64,000 bases of DNA, taken from positions 41,992 to 105,991 of the forward strand of contig VAZV01000167.1 of the NCBI GenBank assembly GCA_005884765.1, read 5' to 3'. This document shows, piece by piece, positions 54,380 to 62,084 of the stretch (positions within the stretch are counted from its first letter, which is position 1; every line of letters begins with the position of its first letter). The stretch comes from Alphaproteobacteria bacterium (lineage in GTDB: Bacteria > Pseudomonadota > Alphaproteobacteria > Rhizobiales > Xanthobacteraceae). The notes under the pieces are model-generated. The model worked only from the letters and a program-made list of their open reading frames with translations, was not told the origin of the DNA and did no database searches. The translations under genes were made by a program, and so were the position numbers.

Positions 54380-54501
54380 ACGCTTCACTTTCCACATTAC
54401 GCTGCGACGCTTCCGTCGCTGTGATGGGAGTTGACCAGCTATTCGTCAAAGCATGGTTAATGGAGCGTGAGGAAATTGCCTTAACCGAGAGTTACTTGCG
54501 A

Positions 54502-55026
54502 TCAACGGATCGCGAAGTGGGCGAGGTCGATCGCTTTGACCCATTCCGTCTCCGGATAGATCATCAGCGCGCCGAGCGCGAGCGCGATGCCGTAGGGGAT
54601 CCCGGTCTCCTTGTCATGCAGGCGGAGCAGCCAGGCCTGCCCGGTTAGCGGATAGGGCAGCGGCCATTGCCGGAACTGAAGCAGCAACAGCGTCAAGGCG
54701 CCGCCGAACAGCGAGGCATACATGAGATAGTTCATCAAATCGGCAAAGCCGAACCAAAGTGCGACGCTGGCTGCCACTTTGGCGTCGCCGCCGCCGACCC
54801 AGCCCATGGCAAAGCAGATAAAGGCCACCGCCAGCACGGCGCTTCCTGCGCCGGCATGCAGCAGAATGTCCGAGAGGCCCATGCCGCTCGCAAGCGCAAC
54901 CACCAGGAAGCCCGCGACCAGCGCCAGCGATACCCGGTTTGAAATCGTCATGGTCAGGAGGTCGCTGGCGGCCGCGAACGCCATCAGGGCCGGAAACAGC
55001 GAAAGGCGTACAAGATCGAGGATCAT
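54502..55026 (-). CDS. cpaA: Prepilin peptidase, CpaA/TadV
   Basis: Aspartic membrane peptidase that trims the Flp prepilin. The 174-residue protein is mostly hydrophobic with the two catalytic aspartates at the usual places: Asp22 in AASDLLTMTISN and Asp81 in GGGDAKV. ATG 55026 is chosen, since the peptidase core starts there; the open frame upstream to 55086 has no matching character. It lies downstream of the pilin gene on the same strand and before the cpaB remnant (122-base gap). Confidence 0.9.
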   Translation of the reverse strand: MILDLVRLSLFPALMAFAAASDLLTMTISNRVSLALVAGFLVVALASGMGLSDILLHAGAGSAVLAVAFICFAMGWVGGGDAKVAASVALWFGFADLMNYLMYASLFGGALTLLLLQFRQWPLPYPLTGQAWLLRLHDKETGIPYGIALALGALMIYPETEWVKAIDLAHFAIR

Positions 55027-55115
55027 GGGATTACAAACGCCGTACGGCCCGCGCGGGATCGGGGCATGACCGAACTGTAGCCGCAAGAGCTAAACAATCG
55101 GAAAACATCCGACGC

Positions 55116-55262
55116 TCACCAGATACTGGCGATGCGCCAGCCGAGCACGAGAACGGAGAGCGCCAGCGCCAGGCAAACCAGTTGCACCGGTGCATGGTCT
55201 GCGTCGCCGGGTGGCGGCAATGCCTTGCTTGCCGTGGCAGGAACGGAATCCGCTTTACGCAT
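55116..55262 (-). CDS. Small putative membrane protein between pilin and cpaA
   Basis: A possible 48-residue protein: a polar N-terminus (MRKADSVPATASKALPPPGD) and one C-terminal span (VQLVCLALALSVLVLGWRIAS). It lies after the pilin terminator and before cpaA. Support is limited to codon pattern and the clear span; no strong ribosome site is visible and I do not recognise the family. Confidence 0.45.
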   Translation of the reverse strand: MRKADSVPATASKALPPPGDADHAPVQLVCLALALSVLVLGWRIASIW

Positions 55263-55282
55263 ACGCGATACACCAGTCCAAG

Positions 55283-55314
55283 AACAACAAAGGGCTCCGG
55301 ACTGGCCGGAGCCC
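55283..55314 (-). terminator. Rho-independent terminator after the Flp pilin gene
   Basis: A perfect 9-base-pair stem GGGCTCCGG/CCGGAGCCC with a 5-base loop; on the minus strand it is followed by TTTGTTGTT. It would give a short, abundant pilin transcript separate from cpaA and later genes. Confidence 0.8.
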
Positions 55315-55338
55315 CTGATGTTCGGTCGCAATCCTCGC

Positions 55339-55503
55339 TTACTTCAGCGAGGTGTTGATCGCGGTGAACTTTGAGTTCAGCGTGGAGCCGATGCTGTTGA
55401 CGGCGGTGATGATCACGATCGAGATGCCGGCTGCAATCAGGCCGTATTCGATGGCGGTCGCGCCGGACTCATCCTTCACGAAACGCGCAATAAGGTTCTT
55501 CAT
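55339..55503 (-). CDS. Flp/Fap-type pilin subunit
   Basis: Major subunit of the Tad pilus, 54 residues. The sequence is MKNLIARFVKDESG then ATAIEYGLIAAGISIVII and a short tail ending INTSLK. The G/A-T-A-I-E-Y-G-L block is the prepilin site: cleavage after Gly14 leaves a mature pilin with Glu5 and Tyr6, the hallmark of Flp pilins. GGAGTTACCTG lies before the ATG. It is too short for many gene finders. Terminator at 55283-55314. Confidence 0.93.
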   Translation of the reverse strand: MKNLIARFVKDESGATAIEYGLIAAGISIVIITAVNSIGSTLNSKFTAINTSLK

Positions 55504-55808
55504 CAGGTAACTCCATGTACACGTGGCTGGTCGAACTAGGGTCTGGTCTCGCCGGCGTTCTCAGCACCGTGACCATGGCGCCACCCTAGGATCGGACGAT
55601 TGCGGCACAGTTAATTCGATCGCGTAAACAGCGCCGGAACGGGCTCTTCTTGAGCACAGTAAATTTGGCATTAAGCCCTTCATTACAATTCGATAGCGGT
55701 TTCGGCCGCGTAGATCCTAGAGACGGCAGGCGCCGCGGCTGCTTTCCGTTCACGGCTCCTTAAGTGCGCAAGGGGTACCTCTTGGAAGAGTTATCCGGCG
55801 AGGCGCCT
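55504..55808. promoter_or_regulatory. Divergent upstream region of the pilin gene
   Basis: About 300 bases between the pilin gene and the divergent sterol desaturase-like gene. It has AT-richer stretches near 55610-55690 (for example CAGTAAATTTGGCATTAAGC) that may hold the pilin promoter. No gene and no clear named site were seen. Confidence 0.4.
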
Positions 55809-56645
55809 ATGTCCAATCTGCCCCTTGAAGTCATCGAGATGCTCGGCCAGACGATCGAAAAGGTGGTCCCGATCACGATCGGGCTGGCGCTCGTCTTCTC
55901 GGTCCTCAGCCATTTCTGGGCCTGCAATCCCGGCATTCCGTGGTGGCGCAAGCGCGAGCTCGTCACCGACATTTGCTACTGGTTCATAGTTCCTGTGTTC
56001 GCGCGCGTATTCCGTATCGGGCTGCTTGTGCTCGGCGCCGGCGTCGTCTTCAACATCCATGACGCCGACGAGCTGATCGCCTTCTACGACAATGGCCACG
56101 GCCCGCTCGCCACGCTGCCATTGTGGCTGCAAGCGCTGCTGTTCCTGGCAATGTCCGACTTCATGCTGTACTGGCTGCACCGCATGTTTCATGGCGGCGG
56201 GTTCTGGAAATATCACGCGATCCATCATTCCTCCGAAGAGCTGGACTGGATTTCGGCGGCGCGCTTTCACCCCGTGAACCTGTTCCTGGGCACGATTGCG
56301 GTTGACGTCATCCTGTTGATGGCGGGTATCTCGCCCAACATCATGCTCTGGGTCGGGCCGTTCACCACCTTCCATTCCGCGTTCGTGCACGCCAACCTGA
56401 ACTGGACGCTCGGTCCATTCAAATACGTGCTGGCGACGCCGGTATTCCACCGTTGGCATCACACCGCGCTGGGGGAGGGCGGCAACACCAATTTCGCCGG
56501 CACTTTTCCGATCTGGGACATTCTGTTCGGGACCTTCCGGATGCCGGAAAGCGAACTTCCGGATCATTACGGCAAGGACGAAGCCGCGATCCCGGCCGAG
56601 ATCGTCGGGCAACTGGCCTATCCGTTCCGGCAATTGACCAGGTGA
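55809..56645 (+). CDS. Sterol desaturase / fatty acid hydroxylase family membrane protein
   Basis: Di-iron membrane oxygenase of about 278 residues. The three histidine clusters are complete: HRMFH (124-128), HAIHH (136-140) and HRWHH (214-218), plus His189 and His194 between them. Hydrophobic spans are near residues 18-40, 58-82, 105-122 and 155-185. ATG 55809 is used; a GTG at 55764 would add 15 residues without a ribosome site. Bacterial members act on fatty acids, hopanoids or carotenoids; the substrate here is unknown. It lies between pilin and cpaB without an obvious pilus role. Confidence 0.85.
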   Translation: MSNLPLEVIEMLGQTIEKVVPITIGLALVFSVLSHFWACNPGIPWWRKRELVTDICYWFIVPVFARVFRIGLLVLGAGVVFNIHDADELIAFYDNGHGPLATLPLWLQALLFLAMSDFMLYWLHRMFHGGGFWKYHAIHHSSEELDWISAARFHPVNLFLGTIAVDVILLMAGISPNIMLWVGPFTTFHSAFVHANLNWTLGPFKYVLATPVFHRWHHTALGEGGNTNFAGTFPIWDILFGTFRMPESELPDHYGKDEAAIPAEIVGQLAYPFRQLTR

Positions 56646-56803
56646 TGACGCATTGATCGCCTTGTCGGCTCCGCTTTTGCAGTTCGTTCATCTATTAAAG
56701 GCAGATTAGCCGAGTCTTTTGGCGCCGAGTTGCCGTGCATCTATCAAGGATTCGCGGGACTTCGAAGCCAACCGAGTAGCGTACAAAGTAAAGAGTAGGG
56801 CGT

Positions 56804-57610
56804 ATGAAAACCGCGCGTATTGTGGTTCTGGGCATCGCTATCGCCGCGGGCGGCGTTGCCGCCTACCTCGCAAGCGGCTCCGACAACAGGACCGTTGCGG
56901 TCGAGCCGGTGGCGCAATTGCCAACGGTCGATGTTCTGGTGGCGAAGTCGGATATTGGGCTCGGGCAATCGGTCGGCCCGGACGACGTGCAATGGCAGAC
57001 CTGGCCGGCGGCGACGGCCAGCAACAATTTCATCCGCCGCAGCGATCGCCCGGACGCCACCACTCAGCTTACCGGATCGATCGCGCGATCGCCTTTCATT
57101 GCGGGCGAGCCGATCCGCGAACCGAAGCTGGTCAAGACCAATGGCTCTGGCTTCATGGCAGCGGTATTGCCGGGCGGCATGCGCGCGGTTTCGACCGAAA
57201 TTTCTCCTGAAACGGGTGCCGGCGGCTTCATCCTTCCCAACGACCGCGTCGACGTGCTGTTGTCGAAGCGACAGAAGAACGCGGCAAACGGCAAGGATAC
57301 GATTACCTCCGAAATCATTCTGGAAAATATCCGCGTCCTTGCCATCGATCAGGCCCCCCGCGAAAAGGACGGCCAGAATTCGGTCGTCGGCAAGACCGCG
57401 ACGCTCGAGCTGAGGCCTGCGCAGGCCGGGACTCTGGCCCGGGCGCGCCAGGCCGGAACGCTCTCGCTCGCGTTGCGCAGCATGGTTGATGCCCATGCGC
57501 CGACCGCCCCGCGCAACGACGAATCGGACGGGCTCGTCACCGTGTTTCGTGGCGACGACCGCGAGGTGCTTTCCTGCACGCCATTGTGCAAGCCCGGTGC
57601 GGGCGGCTAG
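56804..57610 (+). CDS. cpaB: Tad pilus assembly protein, CpaB/RcpC (intact copy)
   Basis: Periplasmic pilus-assembly protein of 268 residues. An N-terminal anchor (RIVVLGIAIAAGGVAAYLA) is followed by the SAF domain (VDVLVAKSDIGLGQSVGPDDVQW to FIAGEPIREPKLV) and the RcpC domain (GMRAVSTEISPETGAGGFILPNDRVDVLL and ATLELRPAQAGTLARARQAGTLSLALRS). It stands on the plus strand, away from the cpaC operon where a truncated relative remains. The TAG stop is the first codon of the 104-bp repeat. Confidence 0.92.
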   Translation: MKTARIVVLGIAIAAGGVAAYLASGSDNRTVAVEPVAQLPTVDVLVAKSDIGLGQSVGPDDVQWQTWPAATASNNFIRRSDRPDATTQLTGSIARSPFIAGEPIREPKLVKTNGSGFMAAVLPGGMRAVSTEISPETGAGGFILPNDRVDVLLSKRQKNAANGKDTITSEIILENIRVLAIDQAPREKDGQNSVVGKTATLELRPAQAGTLARARQAGTLSLALRSMVDAHAPTAPRNDESDGLVTVFRGDDREVLSCTPLCKPGAGG

Positions 57611-57711
57611 AGCATCATCCGGAAAAGTGGATACCGGTTTTCCGAAAAGATGATGCTCAATAAAAAACCTCAAGCGCGATGATGATTCGACCCAATCTCA
57701 TCGCGCTTTAG
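57608..57711. repeat. 104-bp palindromic repeat (TAGAGC-TGATCCGGAAAA family), copy 2
   Basis: Same length and two-hairpin layout as 43435-43538, with roughly a dozen substitutions. GAGCATCATCC pairs with GATGATGCTC, and AAGCGCGATGA with TCATCGCGCTT. Its first three bases are the stop codon of cpaB. It lies before the tadE-like genes and may partly end the cpaB transcript. Confidence 0.9.
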
Positions 57712-57848
57712 CCCGGCTCCAACCGCGGCTTGTGGTTAACGATCCGTTAATGCGAGCGGGCGGCCTGTCCTGACCGGGCACAAGCATTCGACAATGAATC
57801 TCGCCTATTATTCGCGCTGACGCTGTTCCTGCCCCCGGGGATTTATTG

Positions 57849-58448
57849 ATGCCGCCAGCCGTTTCAACGGTCTCCGTCAGAACTAGATGGCGCTGGTTTT
57901 GCCGCAACCGCCGCGGCACGTCCGCCATCGAGTTTGCGCTGCTCGCTCCGATATTCCTGGCGCTGCTGGGTGCGATCGTCGAGACGGCGATCATTTTCTT
58001 TGCCGGCCAGGTGCTGGAGACGGTCAATCAGGATGCCGCGCGTTTGATCGCGACCGGCCAGGCACAGACCGCGGGCGATGACGGGTCGCATTTGGGTGAT
58101 GCGACGAATTTCATGTTGAACTACGTTTGCTCGAGCGCCACTCGGCCCAACGCTCTCGCCGACGTGTTGTTCGATTGCCAGAACGGCATTTACCTCGACG
58201 TGCAGAAGTATAGCTCTTTCCAGAACGTGACGATCAACAGTCAGATCGACAACGCCGGCAACTTCATCAACAACATGCAATTCAAACCCGGCGGCCCGTG
58301 CGACATCGTCGTGGTAAGGATGTTCTATCAATGGCCGCTGTTCATCACCGGTCTTGGCTACGACATCTCGAACCTGACCGGCCACAAGCGGTTGTTGTCC
58401 GCAACCGCTGCCTTCAAGAACGAGCCCTATAACGGATCTTGCCCATGA
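57849..58448 (+). CDS. TadE/TadG-family pseudopilin-like protein
   Basis: A 199-residue protein with the TadE-like N-terminal motif RRGTSAIEFALLAPIFLALLGAIVE, which contains the Glu and hydrophobic helix of pilin-like proteins, followed by a periplasmic domain with cysteines (VCSS, FDCQ, GPCD). ATG 57849 is chosen; TTG three bases earlier is possible. Its TGA overlaps the next gene start by 4 bases. TadE and TadF are minor pseudopilins of the Tad system. Confidence 0.87.
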   Translation: MPPAVSTVSVRTRWRWFCRNRRGTSAIEFALLAPIFLALLGAIVETAIIFFAGQVLETVNQDAARLIATGQAQTAGDDGSHLGDATNFMLNYVCSSATRPNALADVLFDCQNGIYLDVQKYSSFQNVTINSQIDNAGNFINNMQFKPGGPCDIVVVRMFYQWPLFITGLGYDISNLTGHKRLLSATAAFKNEPYNGSCP

Positions 58449-59098
58449 GCGGCGCCATGAAAACGGTATCGCAGATTTGGCTTCGCGCGCGGCGTTGCGC
58501 AGGCGACATGCTGGAAGATCGCAGCGCCGTTGCGGCCGCCGAATTCGTGTGGATCGCGCCGGTCGTGCTGGTGCTGTTCTTCTGCACGGTCGAGTTTTCA
58601 TTGGCGGTGGCGATCGATCGCAAGGTCACCTTGATGGCACGCACGCTGTCGGACCTGACGTCGCAATCGCCGCCGGCGGGAATCTTTGACGCTGACTTCA
58701 CCAACTTTTTTGCCGCCGCCAACGGCATCATGACGCCCTATATTCCGCCGCTCTATCCGGCCGTCAGCGCGACGATCACCGAAATATATATCGACCCTGC
58801 GACAGGCGTCGGGCGCGCCGAATGGAGTAAGGGCAGCGCGCCGCGAGCACTTAATACAACGGTTCCTGTGCCGGCAGGTCTGATTGTCACTGATCCAGTG
58901 ACGCATGCGATCCTTCCCGGTCAATATCTGATCTTCAGCGAGGTCGGGGTTCTCTTCACGCCCACGATCAACTTTGCGAATCTGATGCCGGCGGCCGGCC
59001 TCAATCTGAAGGATGTCTCCTACACCCGCCCGCGGCAGGCGGCCTGCGTCGTTTATCAGCCGACCCCTACGGGCATTACGCCCCCCTGCCCAACATGA
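58445..59098 (+). CDS. TadE/TadG-family pseudopilin-like protein
   Basis: A 217-residue protein with RSAVAAAEFVWIAPVVLVLFFCTVEF near the N-terminus, the TadE-like prepilin helix with its Glu, and a periplasmic part with TLSDLTSQSP, typical of TadG/TadE members. The ATG at 58445 overlaps the previous stop (ATGA), so the two pseudopilins are made together. A strong hairpin ends the unit at 59168. Confidence 0.87.
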   Translation: MSGAMKTVSQIWLRARRCAGDMLEDRSAVAAAEFVWIAPVVLVLFFCTVEFSLAVAIDRKVTLMARTLSDLTSQSPPAGIFDADFTNFFAAANGIMTPYIPPLYPAVSATITEIYIDPATGVGRAEWSKGSAPRALNTTVPVPAGLIVTDPVTHAILPGQYLIFSEVGVLFTPTINFANLMPAAGLNLKDVSYTRPRQAACVVYQPTPTGITPPCPT

Positions 59099-59143
59099 TT
59101 ATTTTGTCCGCCGCGCGCGAACGACGGCGCCCAAAATAAAAAA

Positions 59144-59168
59144 GGCCGCGCGGTCAGCGCGGCCTTTT
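59144..59168. terminator. Bidirectional terminator between pseudopilin and cspA genes
   Basis: GGCCGCG pairs with CGCGGCC around a 7-base loop, with TTTT after it on the plus strand and a T-rich run (TTTTTTATTTT) after it on the minus strand. It can stop both the pseudopilin unit and the convergent cspA transcript. Confidence 0.85.
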
Positions 59169-59224
59169 CTCGTTTGGTCTCGTTGAGGCGGGATTTCCGT
59201 CAGGCCGCAGCCCGGCGGAAATCG

Positions 59225-59437
59225 TTAGCCGGCGGCGCGCAGATTGTCGGCCGAAGACTTGCCAGAGCGGCGATCCGCCACGATCTCGTAGGAGATCTTC
59301 TGGCCTTCACGCAGCGTTCCAAGTCCGGCACGCTCGACGGCGCTGATATGCACGAACACATCGTTGCCGCCGTCATCCGGCTGGATGAAGCCGTAGCCCT
59401 TGGTTGCGTTAAACCACTTCACGGTTCCCATGCTCAC
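59225..59437 (-). CDS. cspA: Cold-shock protein, CspA family
   Basis: RNA/ssDNA-binding protein of 70 residues. It has [15 protein letters not shown] with RNP1 and [13 protein letters not shown] with RNP2, then the typical [17 protein letters not shown] tail. It is encoded downstream of infA and the DEAD-box helicase on the same strand, though a 397-base gap suggests it has its own promoter. It acts as an RNA chaperone that keeps mRNA unfolded. Confidence 0.95.
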   Translation of the reverse strand: MSMGTVKWFNATKGYGFIQPDDGGNDVFVHISAVERAGLGTLREGQKISYEIVADRRSGKSSADNLRAAG

Positions 59438-59715
59438 GGGATAGTCCCTTCTCAGATATCAACTGTCGAAACCCACTTGTGGCGGGCTGGTGAGATCGAA
59501 TTTTTGGAAGGGTCGTCAGCGCCTGAACCGGCTGTACCGGTGGATAGCTAATGTCGTCCGGCCGAAAATCGATGGCCGTTATATTATTGGAAGCAGGCCT
59601 CCAAAACAATCCTGACGTGCACGATTTTTTTATCCGGCGAGGAGCCGCGCCATCGTGAGGCCGCCCGCGCAAGGACGCGGTGTTGTCCCATGCGCGTTTG
59701 GAGGCAGCCCGGACC
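59438..59715. promoter_or_regulatory. Upstream region of cspA
   Basis: No gene is seen. On the minus strand this is the 5' region of cspA. It includes an AT-rich patch near 59570-59635 (for example CGTTATATTATTGGAAGC on the plus strand). cspA genes commonly have long, structured 5' leaders; whether this one does needs mapping of the transcript start. Confidence 0.4.
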
Positions 59716-59837
59716 AGATCATGATCCGGTTGAATCGGATCATGATCTCATCTTTTTGCTAGTGCATGGCCTGTTCGGAAAACCGGTTCCTGTCCCGCTG
59801 TCCGAGTGCGAGCGGGCTTGTTCCGGATCAGGCTCTA
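59716..59837. repeat. Degenerate copy of the TAGAGC-TGATCCGGAA repeat, inverted, copy 3
   Basis: Read on the minus strand it starts TAGAGCCTGATCCGGAA and has ACCGGTTTTCCGAA at the matching place, with a further hairpin ATCATGATCCGATTCAACCG/CGGATCATGAT at the far end. The first three bases are the TAG stop codon of infA. It is more diverged than the two other copies. Confidence 0.75.
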
Positions 59838-60122
59838 ACGGCGGCGGAATTGGCCACCGCGGGGCGGTCCGCCGCGCGGTGCGCCGGAAGAACTGGGGCG
59901 CTCGTCCTTGTGACGGAAGATCAGCCGCCCTTTCTCGAGGTCGTAGGGCGACATCTCGATCGTCACCCGGTCGCCCGCCAGCGTCTTGATCCGGTTCTTT
60001 TTCATCTTGCCGGCGGTGTAGGCGACGATCTCGTGCCCGGCATCGAGTTGCACGCGATAACGGGCGTCGGGGAGGATTTCGGTGACCAGTCCCTCGAACT
60101 GGATCAGCTCTTCTTTAGCCAT
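59835..60122 (-). CDS. infA: Translation initiation factor IF-1 with basic C-terminal tail
   Basis: S1/OB-fold factor of 95 residues that binds the 30S A site. It has the IF-1 core ([53 protein letters not shown] in short pieces along the fold) and a 23-residue extension rich in Gly, Arg and Pro after residue 72 ([14 protein letters not shown]). Canonical IF-1 is about 72 residues. It lies 24 bases after a DEAD-box helicase, an arrangement that suggests a stress- or cold-specific second IF-1. Confidence 0.9.
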   Translation of the reverse strand: MAKEELIQFEGLVTEILPDARYRVQLDAGHEIVAYTAGKMKKNRIKTLAGDRVTIEMSPYDLEKGRLIFRHKDERPSSSGAPRGGPPRGGQFRRR

Positions 60123-60146
60123 GTGGTTCTCCAGGTCGATCGACGG

Positions 60147-61568
60147 CTAGCGTGGTTGCTGGTTGCGATTGGGCCGTTGTTTTGGACGGCTTTCGCGATG
60201 CAAAAAAGCAACGCCTTGTATCCCTTCGGTTTTGCCGCCGCCATGTGGCGGCCGCTGCGGCTCCTGCCGGTTGCTTGGTGGAGCCCCCTTATTACCACCT
60301 GAACGGTGGCGTCGGCGAGGCCCATTCGGCCCCTGCGCGGCATCATGTGCGCGAACACCATGCGTATGGCCGTGCGGCCGTCCACCTCGATGCGGCGCCG
60401 GTGCAGGGGCCGCGTCACGATGACTTGGCCCGTGACCCGGCGTGCGGCGGTCTTCCCGGGGCAACGCGATACGAATCAGGCGTTCGATATCGCGCAGATA
60501 GGCGAGCTCCTCGGCGCCCGCAACCAGTGAGATCGCGATTCCGTCGGCGCCGGCCCGCGCCGTGCGGCCGATGCGATGGACGTAGGTTTCGGGCACGTTG
60601 GGCAGATCGAAATTCACCACATGGCTGATGCCATCCACATCGATGCCGCGGGCGGCGATGTCGGTGGCGACCAGGGTACGGATATCGCCCGTGCGAAACG
60701 CCGCCAGCACCCGCTCGCGGTGGTTCTGCGACTTGTTGCCGTGAATGGCGTCGGCGCTGATACCGGCCTTGGCAAGGCTCTTCACCACCTTGTCGGCACC
60801 ATGCTTGGTCCGGGTAAAGACCAATGCGCGGCCGACCGCTTCCTGTTTCAAGAGCTGGGCGAGGAAGGCAGGCTTGGCCGCGAAATCGACCTGGATGATC
60901 CGTTGAGTGATCCGCTCCACCGTGGAGGCGACCGGGGTCACAGCGACGCGCGCTGGGTCGCGCAGCATCTGTTCGGCAAGTTCCGCGATATCCTTTGGCA
61001 TCGTCGCCGAGAAGAACAGCGTCTGCCGCTTGATCGGCAGTTTGGCGACGATCTTCCGGATGTCGTTGATGAAGCCCATGTCCAGCATGCGGTCGGCCTC
61101 GTCGAGCACCAGGAACTCGACCTGGTTGAGCTTCAGGCCGTTGCTTTGGACGAGGTCAAGCAGCCGGCCGGGGGTCGCCACCATCACCTCGACGCCGGCC
61201 ATTACCGAGCGGACCTGGCGTCCCATCGGGACACCGCCGATCGCCAGCGCCGAGGTCAGGCGCATGTGGCGGCCATAGGCGTTGAAGCTGTCCAGGATCT
61301 GCCCCGACAATTCACGGGTCGGGCTCAGCACCAGCACGCGGCAGGCCTTGGGTTGCGGCTTGAGGCGGTTCTGCAGGATACGATTGAGGATCGGAAGGGC
61401 GAAGGCTGCGGTCTTGCCGGTGCCGGTCTGGGCGATGCCGACGACGTCACGGCCGGCGAGGGCTAGGGGGATGGTTTGAGCCTGAATGGCCGTGGGCGTC
61501 AGATAACTTTCTTCTTTGAGCGCACGAGCGATGGGATCGGCGAGGCCGAAATCCTGAAAGGAGGTCAA
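60147..61568 (-). CDS. DEAD-box ATP-dependent RNA helicase (RhlE-like)
   Basis: RNA helicase of about 473 residues. Motifs in order: Q motif region FQDFGLADPIARAL, motif I AQTGTGKT (46-53), Ia PTREL, motif II VLDEADRMLDMGF, motif III SAT, motif V DIAARGIDV and motif VI HRIGRTARAG. A Gly/His/Arg/Pro-rich basic tail of about 90 residues follows, as in RhlE proteins. The start is TTG 61568 by similarity; a longer frame to 61640 exists. It is co-directional with infA and cspA, pointing to RNA remodelling in the cold. Confidence 0.92.
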   Translation of the reverse strand: MTSFQDFGLADPIARALKEESYLTPTAIQAQTIPLALAGRDVVGIAQTGTGKTAAFALPILNRILQNRLKPQPKACRVLVLSPTRELSGQILDSFNAYGRHMRLTSALAIGGVPMGRQVRSVMAGVEVMVATPGRLLDLVQSNGLKLNQVEFLVLDEADRMLDMGFINDIRKIVAKLPIKRQTLFFSATMPKDIAELAEQMLRDPARVAVTPVASTVERITQRIIQVDFAAKPAFLAQLLKQEAVGRALVFTRTKHGADKVVKSLAKAGISADAIHGNKSQNHRERVLAAFRTGDIRTLVATDIAARGIDVDGISHVVNFDLPNVPETYVHRIGRTARAGADGIAISLVAGAEELAYLRDIERLIRIALPREDRRTPGHGPSHRDAAPAPAPHRGGRPHGHTHGVRAHDAAQGPNGPRRRHRSGGNKGAPPSNRQEPQRPPHGGGKTEGIQGVAFLHRESRPKQRPNRNQQPR

Positions 61569-61918
61569 AAGGAGGTCTTTCCATATCAAAAGGCAGGCGC
61601 CCGGCAATGTCGGCCAGGAGCGCGCAGGTGTCAGAGACAACCCGCGTGTTTGGGGCGTCGGTTGGTTAGCTGAAAGGGCAAGCCAGAAACCCGTTCGACG
61701 GGCCTAGAACACGCAGCTCGCAATGACCTGATTCGATGAATCATCAAGGTCTTGACGCTCATATGGAACACGAACGGGGCGCTTTCAAGGTGTAATCCGC
61801 TAGAATGACGCTGCGATGCGAAATGAATTGATGCCGGAAATTTAGACAATCGGCCGAATTTGCCCCTAAATTATTCATTTTGCCGAAAAAGCATACATTT
61901 TTTCTGTCTATAAACTAG
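61569..61918. other. Non-coding spacer between the helicase gene and urtA (helicase leader side)
   Basis: No gene is supported. The stretch from about 61850 to 61918 is AT-rich (AAATTATTCATTTTGCCG and TTTTTTCTGTCTATAAAC) and faces both genes, so it probably holds promoter elements of the helicase operon. Confidence 0.4.
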
Positions 61919-61944
61919 GCAAATACCCCACGCCGGGTCTGTGC
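61919..61944. promoter_or_regulatory. 26-bp dyad upstream of the urtA promoter, candidate activator site
   Basis: The sequence has the symmetric pattern GCA-N3-ACCC-N6-GGGT-N3-TGC. Its centre lies about 65 bases before the -24 element of the sigma-54-type promoter, a position where enhancer-binding activators such as NtrC often bind. The pattern is not the standard NtrC consensus, so the identity of the binding protein is open. Confidence 0.45.
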
Positions 61945-61995
61945 GCGAGGCAAGAATCCCTAACGAAGTCATTTGCTTATGTCATTCGGTGACGG

Positions 61996-62010
61996 TGGCA
62001 TGGTTCTTGC
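61996..62010 (+). promoter_or_regulatory. Sigma-54-type promoter for urtA
   Basis: TGGCATGGTTCTTGC matches the -24/-12 consensus TGGCACG-N4-TTGC with one mismatch and exact spacing. It lies 75 bases before the urtA ATG, leaving room for a short leader. This fits nitrogen control of urea uptake. Confidence 0.75.
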
Positions 62011-62084
62011 GATTCCGTTAACGCAGGCGGCCGCGGGGGCCGTCGCAGCGTTTTTTCACGCCTGCGTCAGGGAGATGACAGCTC

